Notes: generated by a model from the sequence alone, not told the origin. Shown: positions 10,795 through 22,357, counted from the stretch's first letter. The stretch is DNA of 64,000 nucleotides from Pararge aegeria (GCF_905163445.1 NC_053201.1:5962001-6026000), one strand, 5' to 3'. Numbers and translations: made by a program.

Positions 10795-11035
10795 TGGTGG
10801 GCGTGGTTTCTCTGGTTAATAAGGCTTTGGCCGTGGCTAGTCACCACTCAACAGACAAAGACGTGCCGCTAAGCGATTTAGTGTTCCGGTGCGATGTCGT
10901 GTAGAAACCCATAAGGGGGTATTACTACCATACTCCCAAACAGGTTAGTCGGCTACCATCTAAGACTATAATATCATCAATTACCACCAGGTGAGATTGC
11001 AGTCAATGGCTAACCTTTAATGGAATAAAAAAAAC
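10795..11035 (+). repeat. SINE-C, head truncated, inverted relative to the previous copy
   Basis: 'ggctttggccgtggctagtc', 'gtgccgctaagcgattt', 'tccggtgcgatgtcgtgtag' and 'aggtgagattgcagtcaatg' follow in family order. With the copy at 10191-10703 it forms a head-to-head inverted pair about 90 bases apart. Confidence 0.75.
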
Positions 11036-11139
11036 GTAATTTTGAAAAGGAGCGTGCCGGGGTTTAATCTCAGTCCCCTTAAAAGGAAGGCTAAAGCTCC
11101 AACCAATATATTATTACTGATAAAATGATTTCTCGATAG

Positions 11140-11415
11140 TGTCGAAATCAAAGTCGAAGTCAAAAATATCTTTGTTTAACTAGGCCCATAGGTGACACTT
11201 TCGTTTCATTAATTACATGAGAATTACACGGTAGTGAGATGATGGCGATAACCATATTCGTAAACTTAAAACTAAAGCTACGAGGGTTCAAAACGCGTCG
11301 TGGTCTAGGAAGAAGCCCAAAACAAACTTAGCCGGGTGTTTTTTTTTTGTTATCACCATCTCACATTGTCATTTAAAATTATTAGAATAGCAACTTGGTT
11401 GGAGCAATAATTTAT
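11140..11415 (-). mobile_element. LINE 3' end (same family as 51.4-53.6 kb)
   Basis: Reverse complement of the 3' untranslated region at 53374-53647: terminal 'tttgac'-like repeats, 'gataaccatattcgtaaact', 'aaagctacgagggttc', an A-tract and 'aattattgctccaaccaag'. Truncated before the coding region. Confidence 0.85.
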
Positions 11416-11761
11416 TTTATATTTTATTAACTTGGCTCGGGGAGGCCATAGAGAACCCATTCGAATTTACACATGATATCGGTCCATCACACGAGGTAAT
11501 GGAGCCGCGCACCTCGCCGCACCATAATAAATATGCACTAAGTTATGTTACGCCGGCAGCTCAGCGTTGCATTAAAGATATAGCTCGCTCTGATTCAGTT
11601 CCAATGTTTCCGCCGATTCGTTTTACTGTCTGTTGTCTTTTTTATTGTGGACATTAAATTTAATAAGGGTAATTTTTATTTTTTTTTTATTTATAATTTT
11701 TATCTTTACCTACACTTGGAGGAATAGCCAAATTTTATAAATTTAAAATCCATTAAAAAAA

Positions 11762-11831
11762 ATCGGAACTGACAGGATTTGAACCTGCGACTCGCGGCCT
11801 GAGCGCACTGAACCACTAAGCTACGGCTCTT
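11762..11831 (-). pseudogene. tRNA-like sequence, degenerate
   Basis: On the minus strand there is an A-box-like 'tagcttagtggttcagtgc' and a good T arm (GCAGG TTCAAAT CCTGT). The acceptor stem pairs poorly, and the anticodon loop lacks the usual T at position 33. I read it as a tRNA pseudogene or the head of a tRNA-derived SINE rather than a working tRNA gene. Confidence 0.4.
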
Positions 11832-12062
11832 TAAATTAGTATATGTCATTTATATCAGTCTTATAGCGACACATATATTATAACAAGGGTAGTATTTAAA
11901 CGAGCGAATATGAATGTATCAAAGCTGTCGTAATTACTGAATATGGCTTACCAAAAGTGAATGTATTGTGTTCGTCACAACTCTTGAAAACTTCCAATAA
12001 TAACTATGCTATCAAACCTTAGCGCCTGGTCAGTGCCCGGGCACAGGTATATAAGTTTTATA

Positions 12063-12195
12063 CACAGTCCATTACGCAGGCCCAGTGCGGATTGGTAGAC
12101 TTTACACGCCTTTGAGAAAGTAATAGAGAACTCTCAGCCATGCGGGATTCCTCGCGATATTTTTCTTCACCGATAAAGCTATTGATATTTTAATT
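12063..12195 (-). repeat. SINE-B, partial
   Basis: 'ggcccagtgcggattggtag', 'acacgcctttgagaa', 'gagaactctcagccatg' and 'cttcaccg' match the body of the SINE-B copies at 15237 and 44818. The tRNA-like head is missing. Confidence 0.75.
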
Positions 12196-12219
12196 GCATA
12201 AATTAAAAAAATATAAATA

Positions 12220-12388
12220 CTTTTTACGACAATACACATCGTCATCTAGCCCCAAAGTTAGCGTAGCTTGTGTTATGGGTACTAAGATGACTGATGAATA
12301 TTTTTATGAATAATAATTACATAACTACTTATAAAATGCAGACAAACACAAAGACACTGAGAAACATGTTAATGTTCATCACAGTTGC
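12220..12388 (-). repeat. SINE-A 3' part, fused to an RTE fragment
   Basis: Antisense tail and body ('agcccc aaagttagcgtagc', 'tgggtactaagatgactgat', 'aaacatgttaatgttcatca'). The sequence changes near 12385 to RTE-type LINE sequence, so the tRNA-like head was lost. Confidence 0.8.
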
Positions 12389-12640
12389 GAAGCTGAAGTG
12401 GCAACGGGCGGGGCACATAGCTCGGAGAAAGGATGGACGTCGGGTTCTCAAGGTGCTAGATTGGCAGCCCCGGTAACCACAACGTTGTGCCGAACCCCAA
12501 CGTGGTGGACAGACGACATTATGCGCGTAGGTAGCGCTGGAACCAAGCTGCACAAAACTGAATTTGGAACTCCCTACAAAATACCTATGTGCAGCAGTGG
12601 ACTTCTATCGGTTGATATGACGATGATAACGATTGTTAAA
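12389..12640 (+). pseudogene. RTE-type LINE C-terminal fragment and 3' end
   Basis: Translation WQRAGHIARRKDGRRVLKVL followed by a shifted TWWTDDIMRV and an AGTKLHKT-like segment is characteristic of the C-terminus of RTE-clade reverse transcriptases (GHIARR...RW.DDI...W). The DNA ends with 'cctatgtgcagcagtggact' and 'gatatgacgatgat', the usual RTE 3' end. Frame breaks make it inactive. Related fragments lie at 26172 and 41340. Confidence 0.75.
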
Positions 12641-13822
12641 TACTATAACTTCTTTAATCAAAGATATCGCCTACACTATCGATAGGTTACACTGTCGATT
12701 TGCCTGTTTATTTTTCCAAACAAAAAAGCAAATATAATAACTTTAATTCAAAAAATTATTCCAATAGAGTATATATGCGTGTCAAATACATGGTAGTGTA
12801 TGTAATGTTTCATTTATAGATTTAATGTATGTTTTATGCATAATTAAAAATAAATATTAGCACTTTCCTCTTTTTTGTGTATAAAAACTATAAGTGTCGA
12901 AAGTTTCATAAATCTCTGTCCGCACAATGTTCGTTAAATGTTTTTTCTTCACGTATTAATTAATATATATAAATTCCATGAGAAACGTTTAGTTTTCAAT
13001 AGGTTTATAAAGATTTAAACTACATAACTATTAACTGAGTACCATTTACAGGTTGGTATGTACCTAGTTATGATTTAAAAACCTATGTCACGGCCATTTG
13101 TAATCGCATCGTATAAATCAATTGATTATTGCAATAAATAACGGCTCTGACATAATTATTATACCTATTAACAGTTTATTATCATACATCGGTAACCTCG
13201 GTAGTAATCCGTAATTGCTTCTAATAATACCTTACCTACGTACGAATTTAAACTGTAATAATAATGAGAGATCTCAATCTATTGTTCTGCAATTCCTATT
13301 TTCCTTGTAAGTAAACTAATGTGATGTCAAGTGCAGAATATTTTTAAAAACGATTGAATTGGTATGGTAATACAATTTTAATGCCCGCTTGCAGTAATAG
13401 CTGGCTCTAATAACCTTACACCGGTGTTTATAAATTCGGGTTAAAGGGTAAAAATCTTTGTGTGTTGCGTGAATGAAAAGAAACACAGAGATAGTTAACC
13501 CGGGATTTCTTTATTCTACGCTGGTAATATCGGTCCCGTTATATTATTCGACCAAATATAAATGAGTGAATTAAGAGTGGGACACCTCTACCTGTCTCTT
13601 TTACCCTACAATACTTTGTCTTTTGTGTTTTAAACACGTTAACGTTTTGGTTGTTTGATTTTTTAAAACTATTCTTTAATTTGTTCTGTTCCGTTTATTG
13701 CTAAAACTGTTTTTTTTAATTTTATTATTATTTTATTTTCTTATATTGTTCCTAGTCTCATTGCATTGTCAACTTTTAATATAACGTCGGTCATAATAAT
13801 CCATTTCAAAATTGCTAACCTG
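12641..13822. other. AT-rich DNA, nothing firm recognised
   Basis: No SINE, LINE end or exon was seen in this stretch. Confidence 0.4.
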
Positions 13823-13901
13823 TATTTTTTAGTTTTAACCCACCGTTTTTGGACGGTTAATTTACAACCGTCCAAAAACGTTGGGTTAAAACTAAAAAAT
13901 A
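13823..13901. repeat. 79-bp hairpin (36-bp arms)
   Basis: Arms 13823-13858 and 13866-13901 are inverted copies with one mismatch, separated by the 7-nt loop 'aatttac'. The arms include 'ttttaaccca' and 'ttggacggtt'. It could be a fold-back element, a transposon end pair with the interior deleted, or a hairpin RNA precursor. The arms are longer and more perfect than in a typical microRNA precursor. Confidence 0.9.
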
Positions 13902-14021
13902 TAATCCAAGGTATCTAACCTTGCCGCTTGACGCTTACCCTGAAAATGTCTTACTCCGTAGATTGTAATAGGCATAGTATCGTATTCCTCAGTTTTCTCA
14001 TTAAAAAGTGGGTAAATATAA

Positions 14022-14405
14022 TCCCTACTAATATTATAAATGTCAATGTAAGTTTGTTTGTTACGCTTTCACGCAAAAACTACTTAACCGATCCTAGTGA
14101 AACTTTGTACACTTTAGAAGTAATATAGGATACTTTTTATCCAGACATTAAGCTCGGTTTCTTTGGGAAAGGGGTTGAAAGTGTTTACGCCGACAAATTA
14201 TAACCTATTTAAATAATTATTTTTGTACTATAGAGGTTATAATATGTGATTCATTTTACCCAAACTGTAGTTGGAGATAGAGGACAGAACTCCTCAGCGG
14301 ACAGCAGCAAACCCCTCATTTAAGGCTTAGCGATACTGAAAACTAAATTTAATGCCAAATCAAAAAACTAAATCAAACGCAGACAAAGTTGCGGGCAACA
14401 GCTTG
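14022..14405 (+). mobile_element. Non-autonomous Helitron
   Basis: Starts TCCCTACTAATATTATAAAT after A and ends 'gcgggcaacagCTTG' before T, the expected TC...CTRR pattern with one change (CTTG for CTAG). 'cacgcaaaaactacttaacc' and 'atactttttatccagaca' are typical interior motifs. It has no coding capacity. Confidence 0.75.
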
Positions 14406-14439
14406 TTATTTATAGTGTGAAAATACGCGAGCAACCGCA

Positions 14440-14545
14440 ACCCTCAGACCGGAACACAGCACTGCAGCAATGCTGCTTAGCGGCAGAAATAAGCATGGCG
14501 ATAGTACGCAGACAAGCTCTGTTACAAAAAGCTCAACTACTACTA
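14440..14545 (-). repeat. Repeat K
   Basis: 'gaccggaacacagcac', 'tgctgcttagcggcagaaat' and 'gctcaactactacta' are the reverse complement of sequence at 32403, 38995 and 54231. A dispersed non-coding family, often next to SINE-C. Confidence 0.65.
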
Positions 14546-15236
14546 AAGTAATAAATAGAGTATATCATATATGATATTAAATTTGTATATCGGATGAAAC
14601 AAGCCAACCAATGAATGAGTAGCACTATGCGCAGAAGTGGGATATTGATATGCTGATGATGATGACGAGTGAATAAATGGACAAACACAATACCCTCAAA
14701 AGACGAATTCCAATCGTATCAGATTGCTTTCAGCTATTGTTCGATACAGTAAGCGACAATTTTTTTTTTGTTTTCTAAACCTTTTTCTACTTATTACGAC
14801 GCATCAGTATTCGAAAAATCTATTTTTTACTATCAAACTTTTTGTTTAGTTTGATTAAGGCATTTTACGAGTTCACAATTGACGGTTGTATTCTTATTGG
14901 GGCGTCCAATTTATTTTGATCCGTGCGTTGTGAAGGATGGAATATGTAAAAAGGTGGTTTGGGGTCTCATATTCTTTGGGTGGTTGTAAATACTCAAGCG
15001 GTCTGGGCGGATCGTATTGATTTAGTTACACTTCGCTATTCAGAGAATTTACGGAAGTATAAATTGGATGAAGGTTTCTAATTACGTGATGGTACGCAGT
15101 TGGCAGAGGTAGACGTGACGAAGCTAGCCAGTGATCAAAACGCCTATTCTTTTCTTACTAGTTGGCTTATTTATCTTGGTGGTTATAAAAGAACATTATA
15201 AACTGGGAAAAGTTGCCATCAGTAACTGACAAGCCT

Positions 15237-15525
15237 AATCATCAGCATATCAACCCATTACCGGCCCACTACAGGGCCCCGGTCTCCACCCACAATAGGC
15301 CGTAGTCCACCACTCTGGCCTAATGTGGATTGGTGGACTCCACACGCCTTTGAGAACATTATGAAGAACTTTCAGGCGTTTTACACCGTTAAAGCAAGTG
15401 ATATTTTGCCTAAAAACGCACATAATTCAGAAAAGTTAGAGGTGCGTGCTGGGATTTGTATTCGGCCCCTCGAAAGTGACGCCGACGCCACAGCCACTAA
15501 GCTGTCACCGCTTCGTGACTCTTAA
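15237..15525 (-). repeat. SINE-B, near full length
   Basis: On the minus strand the head is 'gcggtgacagcttagtggc' with a B-box region near 'cgaatacaaatccc'. The body follows ('cctttgagaacattatgaag', 'gccagagtggtggactac') and ends 'ggtaatgggttgatatgctg'. Head and body are complete, with scattered mutations. Confidence 0.8.
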
Positions 15526-16437
15526 ATGATCCAAATTGCAACTTAAGTACTCACGTCTCGGTTAGAGGTTAGAATACAGAATATGTACCTACAACATAAA
15601 TGGGTTTAATTTTATTTTTTTTAATTAATAATAAAGCTTTGAACTAATAATAAAACCAACCAGGGTTCCCACCTGATGGTCAGTGGAAAAATGTCTAGCA
15701 GTAGTTACGTATGTACATTTCTCAACCATCGATTTGAAAATTTCTCAGCAGTAAAATCAACAAAATAGTTAGTACTAAGTTACATATAAGTATGAAATTA
15801 CTCGTTTTAAAATGATTAATTTTTATGACTAATCGAAAATCACAGAAACATTTTTTAATTTACATTTTTGGGAAAGCCAGTAGGTAGGTAGGTATTTTCT
15901 ACTAAGCATTTCATAATCTCACGCGAGAAAAACAAGTTTATGTAATTGAAGTCAAACTCCTGGTTGACTCCTAAATATAATATCCTTTGAAACTGAATTC
16001 CTTATCTATATACAAAGCATGTGTTAACCGCACGTCCACTAACAAGAACCATACAACGCTGTTTGTATTTAACTCAGTAAAAACTCAATCCAGTGATTGC
16101 AGCGTGAAATTCATTAGACGATCAAATGCCGTAAAAAAAACTCTAGATTGCTTATCTTCAGTGTACTGTGACGTCATGCGCCTGCTTTGTGCTTGTTATG
16201 CCCTATAGAAGAAAATAATAAACGTGGAAATAAAACGCTGGAAACAGCTTGTAAATAATAATAGAAAAATGAGAATGAAAATTATTTGTTTGGGTATATG
16301 AAAAAAAGAAAAAAACTCTATCAATAAACTTTACATAGATTATAATAATTGATTAATGAAATAATTAAATGTATATGAAAATACATGATTTATGCAGTTT
16401 ACATTTTATTAATAAAAAGTATAAAAAATTAAAATTC
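15526..16437. other. No gene recognised
   Basis: AT-rich. The segment 16070-16205 has somewhat mixed composition and a short open frame, but no splice sites or family resemblance. Confidence 0.35.
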
Positions 16438-16550
16438 TATGACAAAACACACATTGCCACACCCTAAAGTAAGCGTAGCTTGTGTTATGGGTACTAAGGT
16501 GAATGATGAATATTTTTATGAATAATATACATATACATAATAAATTATAA
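16438..16550 (-). repeat. SINE-A 3' part, left of a Helitron insertion
   Basis: Antisense 'aaagtaagcgtagcttgtgt' and 'gggtactaaggtgaatgatg' up to 'aaattata'. It continues at 16921 with 'tatacagataaacaccc' and makes one complete SINE when the intervening 370 bp are skipped. Confidence 0.85.
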
Positions 16551-16920
16551 TCTTATATATATATATATAACAGGAAGTCGTGTTAGTTACACTATTTATA
16601 ACTCAAGAACGGCTGTACCGATATGAATTGGTGGGTGGGTAGCTTAGAGCCAGGAGACGGACATAGGATACTGTTTATCTCGTATAAGTATTAAAATACA
16701 ATATATTTTTTTAATTTAAAATCAAAATAATTATCTAGGCGTTCATTAGTAACAAAACACAACTGACAGCGCTCGTCAAGTTTTCCATACCTAATTGTAA
16801 AACTGTTGATGTTACCTATAGAGAGGTTCCCGAGTAAGATGAGTTTAACGTATTGTACTTTATAAAGACATTGAGATGTAAAATATATTACGGCGAAATG
16901 AAATTGGCGGCGATAGCTAG
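16551..16920 (+). mobile_element. Non-autonomous Helitron inserted in SINE-A
   Basis: Starts TC (16551) after A and ends 'ggcggcgatagCTAG' (16917-16920) before T. Removing it rejoins the SINE as 'ttataa|tatacagata', which fits other copies. That is an exact A|T insertion without target duplication, as Helitrons make. It carries a (TA)n tract at about 16555-16573 and no coding region. Confidence 0.9.
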
Positions 16921-17053
16921 TATACAGATAAACACCCAGCCACTGAAAAACATTCAAGATCGTCACACAAACATTGTCCAGTAGTGGGAATCGAACCCAT
17001 GGCCTTGGACTCAGAAAGCAACGTCGCTGCCCACTGCGCCAATTGGCCGTCAA
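16921..17053 (-). repeat. SINE-A head, right of the Helitron insertion
   Basis: Antisense 'agataaacacccagccactg', B box 'gggaatcgaaccc' and A box 'cccactgcgccaattggcc' complete the copy begun at 16438. Confidence 0.9.
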
Positions 17054-17967
17054 TATATAGTCATTAATCTTGCAAAAGTAAGCCTTCCTTATTAGAACGT
17101 TTGTATTTAAAATTAAAAAACAAAGCTACCACCATCGTAATTTATAAGGTTAGAAAGAAAAAGCGTTCAGTTTTCCGCATCAGAGGCTCTATCTGGAGGG
17201 CAGTAAATCTCGCGGTTCCACGAAGCTACAAATTACGCTCAATATCGTCCGATATGGCGCACATCGGTAGGAACGCTCCACGGGCTTATAGCTTGCTCGC
17301 CGATTTATTAGAATATAAATTTTATTTGATACCTTTTACAGCTAAACATTCCTAATACTACCTATAAAAGATAGATTTGTCGTATCTTTACTAATTAATA
17401 TCAACTAATACAAAAAAAAATACGTATAAAACTAAAGTGGGACATAACTCATGCTCAAGTGGAAACAGATTTGAATAAATCCCATTAGTGACTTTCAATA
17501 GAGTGTACAGTATTCTACAAGTCAAGCCATTTAATCTAATACCCATCAGGGAGTTGTGAAGAAATATGAAATCCGCCATTTTGTGGCGGTGTCCATCTTG
17601 AACCTATATCCATTAAACATTGCTAAGATACAATCTCGGCTAATTCACCTTTCAAACAAAAAAAAACTATAATAAAAATCGGTTCATCCGATCGGTAAAT
17701 ACGATGCTACAGACAGACACGGACACATAAAAATTCAAACAATTTCAAAATTCATTTATTTCAAGTACTACATTATAAGCAATTTTGAAACGTCAAGTAT
17801 GTATGTTTGTAGTGACTCTACCATCAAACTTATAACACCCCGCCGTTATTGCGTCGGGGGTCTGTGAAGCCTTGTAAGGTTTCGGCTTCCATTTTCAATA
17901 CGAAGCTTTCGGAGCTATGTGTGTTTTTAATTCAACCAATATATATCTAACAAAACATAGTGATGAC
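17054..17967. other. Unassigned; short GC-richer open frame at 17101-17355
   Basis: An 84-codon frame on the + strand covers a GC-richer patch (17160-17300), with a peptide rich in Arg, Lys and Ser. No domain or splice context was recognised, so I do not call a gene. The rest is AT-rich. Confidence 0.35.
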
Positions 17968-18125
17968 ATGCCTGAGAGATACGTAACGTTCTCAAAGGCG
18001 TGTGAAGTCTACGGAACCGTACTTGGCCAGCGTGGTAAACTATGACCTAAACACTTCTCATTCTTAAAGCTGAAGACCCGTTCCCTGTAGTGGGCCCTAA
18101 TTGTTTTATAATGATGATGATAAAT
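17968..18125 (+). repeat. SINE-B, partial
   Basis: 'catgcctgagag', 'gttctcaaaggcgtgtgaag', 'ttggccagcgtggtaaacta' and 'cccgttccctgtagtggg' follow the SINE-B body. The tRNA-like head is missing. Confidence 0.7.
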
Positions 18126-18224
18126 CCTAATACTGGCTATATTTACAGCCACAATATTATTAGCTACACTATACATGTAGCTACGGGTGTTAGACATATT
18201 GGTTTAATATAACTGCCATAGTCC

Positions 18225-18308
18225 CTTACAGACTCGATTGCATCTACATCTTAGTCTGCATCATCTCTTACCACCAGGTGAGATTGCAGTCAAAGGCTAA
18301 CTTGTAGT
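18225..18308 (+). repeat. SINE-C 3' end
   Basis: 'ttaccaccaggtgagattgc' and 'agtcaaaggctaacttgtag' are the distinctive 3' end of SINE-C; the rest is absent. Confidence 0.7.
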
Positions 18309-18349
18309 GAAAAAAGAGCTATAGTATTATATTATCGATACTTATCCAT

Positions 18350-18600
18350 CAATCAATTAGTCTACAAGCCCACTGCTGGACTTAATTCCTCTATCAACTG
18401 GACAACAAAATGGAAGGGTTTGCCCATAATCACAATGATTGGTAGACGGGGTGATCAAAGAAGATGGTAGTATAATAGCACAGAGGATGCTGCGGCCATT
18501 TATTTCCTGTTTTATTGTTTTATTTCCTTAATCACCTCGTAAGATTACGGAGTGAAGAGGACGGGTGGAAGTGAATTCTGATTCTGCAGTCTCGGCTAAA
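18350..18600 (-). repeat. Repeat J
   Basis: 'cccactgctggacttaattc', 'gggtttgcccataatcacaa' and 'ccttaatcacctcgtaagat' occur in the same order as in the interrupted copy at 6740-7310. Confidence 0.55.
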
Positions 18601-18734
18601 ACTGATTTTCGTTTACTTATTTGTTGGTTTGTTACTTAAAAGTTGGGTTCAACCGATTACCACTTTTTAATAGAATCGATTAGAATATTTATTTGCAAAA
18701 CATTAGACGCAAATAGATGCCTCAAATTAGACGT

Positions 18735-18925
18735 GCAATTATTGTTTCTATTTATTTATTTATACACTTTATTTGCACACAAATAAAAATACAGAAGAAG
18801 AATAAAACAAATAAAATAAAAAAACAGACAGAAGTATACAAAAGGCGGCCTTATCGCTTTGTAGCGATCTCTTCCAGGCAACCATAGGATAAAGAAAACA
18901 AAAGGATAATATACTGCAGGTTGTG
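18735..18925 (-). repeat. Repeat D (LINE 3' tail)
   Basis: 'ggcggccttatcgctttgta', 'gcgatctcttccaggcaacc' and an A-rich stretch with 'tatttatttatttatacac' on one side. This is the longest of the four copies in the window. It resembles a LINE 3' untranslated region on the minus strand. Confidence 0.6.
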
Positions 18926-20876
18926 CATATTAAAAAAAGTCCTAATGATTAATAATTAAATTGGAAATCTTTCTTAATATTTTAAAAACACATTCTTAAC
19001 ATTCACAAACGACTGCAAATCTTAATCAAAGATTATTATGTCGTATGAAAAAAACAGACCAGGGAAAACCAAATACCAGAAAAAATTACACTTAATTTGC
19101 CCGTGAATCGCAAATAATACCCAAAAAAAAATATCAAGCATTACACAATCCCTGAAGTAAATCAGGCGTGAAATCTGATTTACCATGAAATCATTAAAAA
19201 TGACAATTTTATAAAAATCCTGTGTTAATTTAATGAAATATTTATCAGAGTCTAGCTTCGAAGAATTTACATCCGTTTCAAATAAAAAAGGTATTGTCTG
19301 AGCATTATTTTTTTGTTTCTACAAGTTCAAAACATCTAGGGTCAACGACATATTATTTCAAAGTTGATCTATATGCGGCAAAAAACTGAACGACAATGTA
19401 AAACCTGAATTTTTTTCCACCTCTCTATCTACGTGCGTGAAAATGGATAGGAGTGAAAAAGACGTGTATAGTTTGATGTTTTGTTTCAAAGTGGGCAGTC
19501 TTTAGTAGTGACGCGTGATGACTGTTCTGTTTGAAGAGGAAACGATTATTGCAGACGGAACGGAGGGTGTAGTGTTGTCTCGTTCACCCGTTTTTTACGT
19601 CTGTGTTGACAGTAACGTAATACTGTTAAAGGTGTTTTATCAGATTATGTCAGTCATATTTCTTACGTTCCGTTATCAGTTATATGCCGACATTGGTTGT
19701 TTCTTTAGAAATAAAATAATGACACTAAGATTAATACAATATTTGTTTATGGCCTAACGGTATATATTTAAGATATTTTTTGTTATAAGTTTTACGTCTT
19801 CCGTAGCCTTATACTCACAGTTAAAGTCATAATAAGCATTGCAAGGTTTAACCTTTATATTATTTAATATTTAACATGATAACTTAACCTAAACTGATAA
19901 TTAATTAACGTCACATGAGTAATATATATGTAATGCATTAAAAAACCTACCTAAAACAAAATATTTACCTATTTAATATTACCTAATTATAATTTAAAAC
20001 AGGCTTTTGGCATTTAATTACAGTATTCACTTAATATATTAATAATATTAAAGAAAAAAATAACCTTATTTTATCAAAATACGTAAATAAAAAAAAAACA
20101 AAAAAAAAAGTGTTGACGTGGCTCGTTGATGTCTTTTGTATCGTCCGTCCTTGGAGTAACGAAGGCAATTAAAATAAAGTTCATAAAGATTTTCTTATTC
20201 ATTTGTGTTATGCTTAAATTAATAAACATAAATAACCAAATAAAATTTCGAAGTTAAAGGCACTTTTAGTTAACGATTATTATCAGGTGTAAGTGATACT
20301 GAATGGGTCGATCGATCGATGAACGTCAGCCCTGAAGTACGGCGTAAAAGAACTTCCTCTGCTTCTGACTTCTAGTCGACCACATGTGGACGTGGCTGCT
20401 GTCATTTTGTTTTTGATTCCATTTGATGGACGCCATTTTGGAGATGCGACACTGTGATACGAGTGTCCAAGGAACTAAAATATTACTTTCAGGGCACTCG
20501 TATGTAAAATTTGGCGTTTTAAATGAGTACACAGGATGTGGTTTGTATCAGGACTGCCAGTTTTCCTAACTTCAACCTGCCTTACACACCACACCACCTT
20601 TCATCACCCTTACGGAAAGCACCAAACTTCTCATTTCTGGGGTTAGACTCATACATTTGCCTCATTAGTAAGAGTTACTGAGTAGTACTGAGTTTTGGGA
20701 GGGTTGATTTAAGATTTTTAACATTAAGATTGGTTAAAGTAAAAATCAATCGGATCACGGTGTTTTAAGACCAAGTCGACCAAGTTACAAGCGTATAAAA
20801 AGTCGTCTGCCGGCCAAGTTTGAGTTAAAAATTTACATGCCATTTGAGAGAGACTGCAATCAATGCAATCAATACT
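18926..20876. other. AT-rich DNA with two unassigned GC-richer patches
   Basis: Patches at about 19490-19620 (+ strand frame of 80 codons) and 20310-20540 (minus-strand frame of 68 codons) stand out. Neither has recognisable motifs or convincing splice sites. They may be old transposon pieces. Confidence 0.35.
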
Positions 20877-20945
20877 TCCATACTAATATAGTAATGTGAA
20901 AGTGTGTCGGCTTGTTTATTTGTTTGTGTAAATTGTGTCACTTAT
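20877..20945 (+). mobile_element. Helitron 5' end fragment
   Basis: 'tccatactaatatagtaatg' followed by 'tgaaagtgtgtcgg' matches the 5' end of short Helitrons such as 14022. No matching 3' end was found nearby. Confidence 0.5.
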
Positions 20946-21539
20946 GTATCTACGGTATATGCTTATATCTGCCGCCAAGCAGCATTTCTGTACTCTAGTC
21001 ACTTTAAACTATTCACAAAATTTTGTAAATTCGTAGCATCCTAGGAAAAGAAATACAATACTTATTTGTCACATGGGTAACTATACGGTTTGTAAAACTT
21101 TAAAAAAACGAAAGGAACCGCAGTCAAAAGCTATATATAACTACGCTATATATACTAAGCTATTATAACTTTCCCTAGCAGAAAGTAATAGTCAGCCAAT
21201 TTCTCACAGTTTGTCAAAGGCATACAAGAGACAGATGAATTTCTCATAGGAGGAAGGAATGTAATTATTAGATTCTTCTCCCTGCAGAATTATTTTCCTA
21301 TCCATTGATTTAAAACTGTCTCAGATATATAGTTTCCATGCTAGAAAAAACTCGAATAGTTGTATGACCAAAAAAAATAAACTACTAAACAAAAACTTTA
21401 CAAAACATTTATTATACTTAACGCAAATTTATATAATATATTTATAATGTAATATAATTATAATAATATCGAAATCTTTCGTAGATAGGTATCGTTATAT
21501 TGACTAAGGCTTTGACTTTAGTTATAATTGCTTGCGGTA

Positions 21540-21770
21540 GAAGCTGCACATAAAACTTGAGCAAGACGTTCATTCATTCATCTAGTATCTACATAGTCCA
21601 TATGATCATAGGTCTTCTCAACATAAAACAACTTTACTCAGATATATCGCAAATAAAATCACTCGGGCTTATTGATGTGTCGTGGTTTAATCTGCCTTCC
21701 GCACCGGTTGTAGAGACACTACAAACAGACAGACTTGACGTTACAAAGTGCTTATATTAGGATTTTTCGA
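21540..21770 (+). repeat. Repeat I (LINE 3' end)
   Basis: 'ctgccttccgcaccggttgt', 'acaaacagacagacttgacg' and 'agtgcttatattagg' recur at about 50395-50475. I recall this as the 3' end of a lepidopteran LINE. Confidence 0.55.
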
Positions 21771-22014
21771 ATGTAAGTCACGGATAAAAGTAATACAAGT
21801 ACAACACATTTTACTACAAGAGGCTGCGTAGAGTTGGCAGGTTCAGAAGACTACGGATTTGTGGTACGCGACTTAACAATAAGTTTACTTAATAGGGGAT
21901 ATTGACATATCCATTGACTGTATGACTCAGACTTCGATTTTGGTTTTAATCCGTCGCGGTTGAAGCTGGAGATAAAGCTAGTGTATAACACATCCCATTC
22001 TAGAGAGGCTGCGA

Positions 22015-22100
22015 AGGTTTGGTGGGTCGAAAAGCGCGCGAACGCAGTGCTGCGCCGATGCCCGCGCGCAACACACGCTCGCGCGCGACCTGTCACCACC
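22015..22100. promoter_or_regulatory. CpG-rich patch
   Basis: Dense in CG dinucleotides ('aagcgcgcgaacgc', 'gcccgcgcgcaaca', 'cgctcgcgcgcgacc') in an otherwise AT-rich region, 250-350 bases upstream of a possible first exon. It could be a promoter-associated segment or a GC-rich repeat piece. Confidence 0.35.
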
Positions 22101-22357
22101 GATGACAGCCCCGTACTGAAACTCAAACGTAAATCTCGATTCGCAAATACGATTTTATTCAAAAATGGAACGGATGGCTTTTAATCGCTATTGCGTCGAC
22201 CTTACCTGACATTTATTTTTGGCCAGTTCCGTAATAAAATTGTTCAAATATTATTGTTTATTTTAAACTATATTTTATGTATTGGATGTTTTAGTGTATG
22301 GAAAGGATTGAAGTGACATTTTTTTTCACATATAAACATTGTGTTAGTGTGTTCCGA

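Noticed and set aside
11762..11831. Functional tRNA gene
   Set aside because: The T arm is good but the acceptor stem mispairs and the anticodon loop lacks the invariant T, so I list it only as tRNA-like.
17101..17355. 84-codon basic open frame as a small gene
   Set aside because: No start context, splice sites or family resemblance; could be chance in a GC-richer patch.
20326..20532. Minus-strand 68-codon frame as an exon
   Set aside because: Mixed composition but no convincing splice sites or domain; kept only as an unassigned patch.
21851..22184. Overlapping open frames of 103 (minus) and 74 (+) codons
   Set aside because: They arise from a CpG-rich patch poor in stop codons; peptides are Arg-rich and low in information on both strands.
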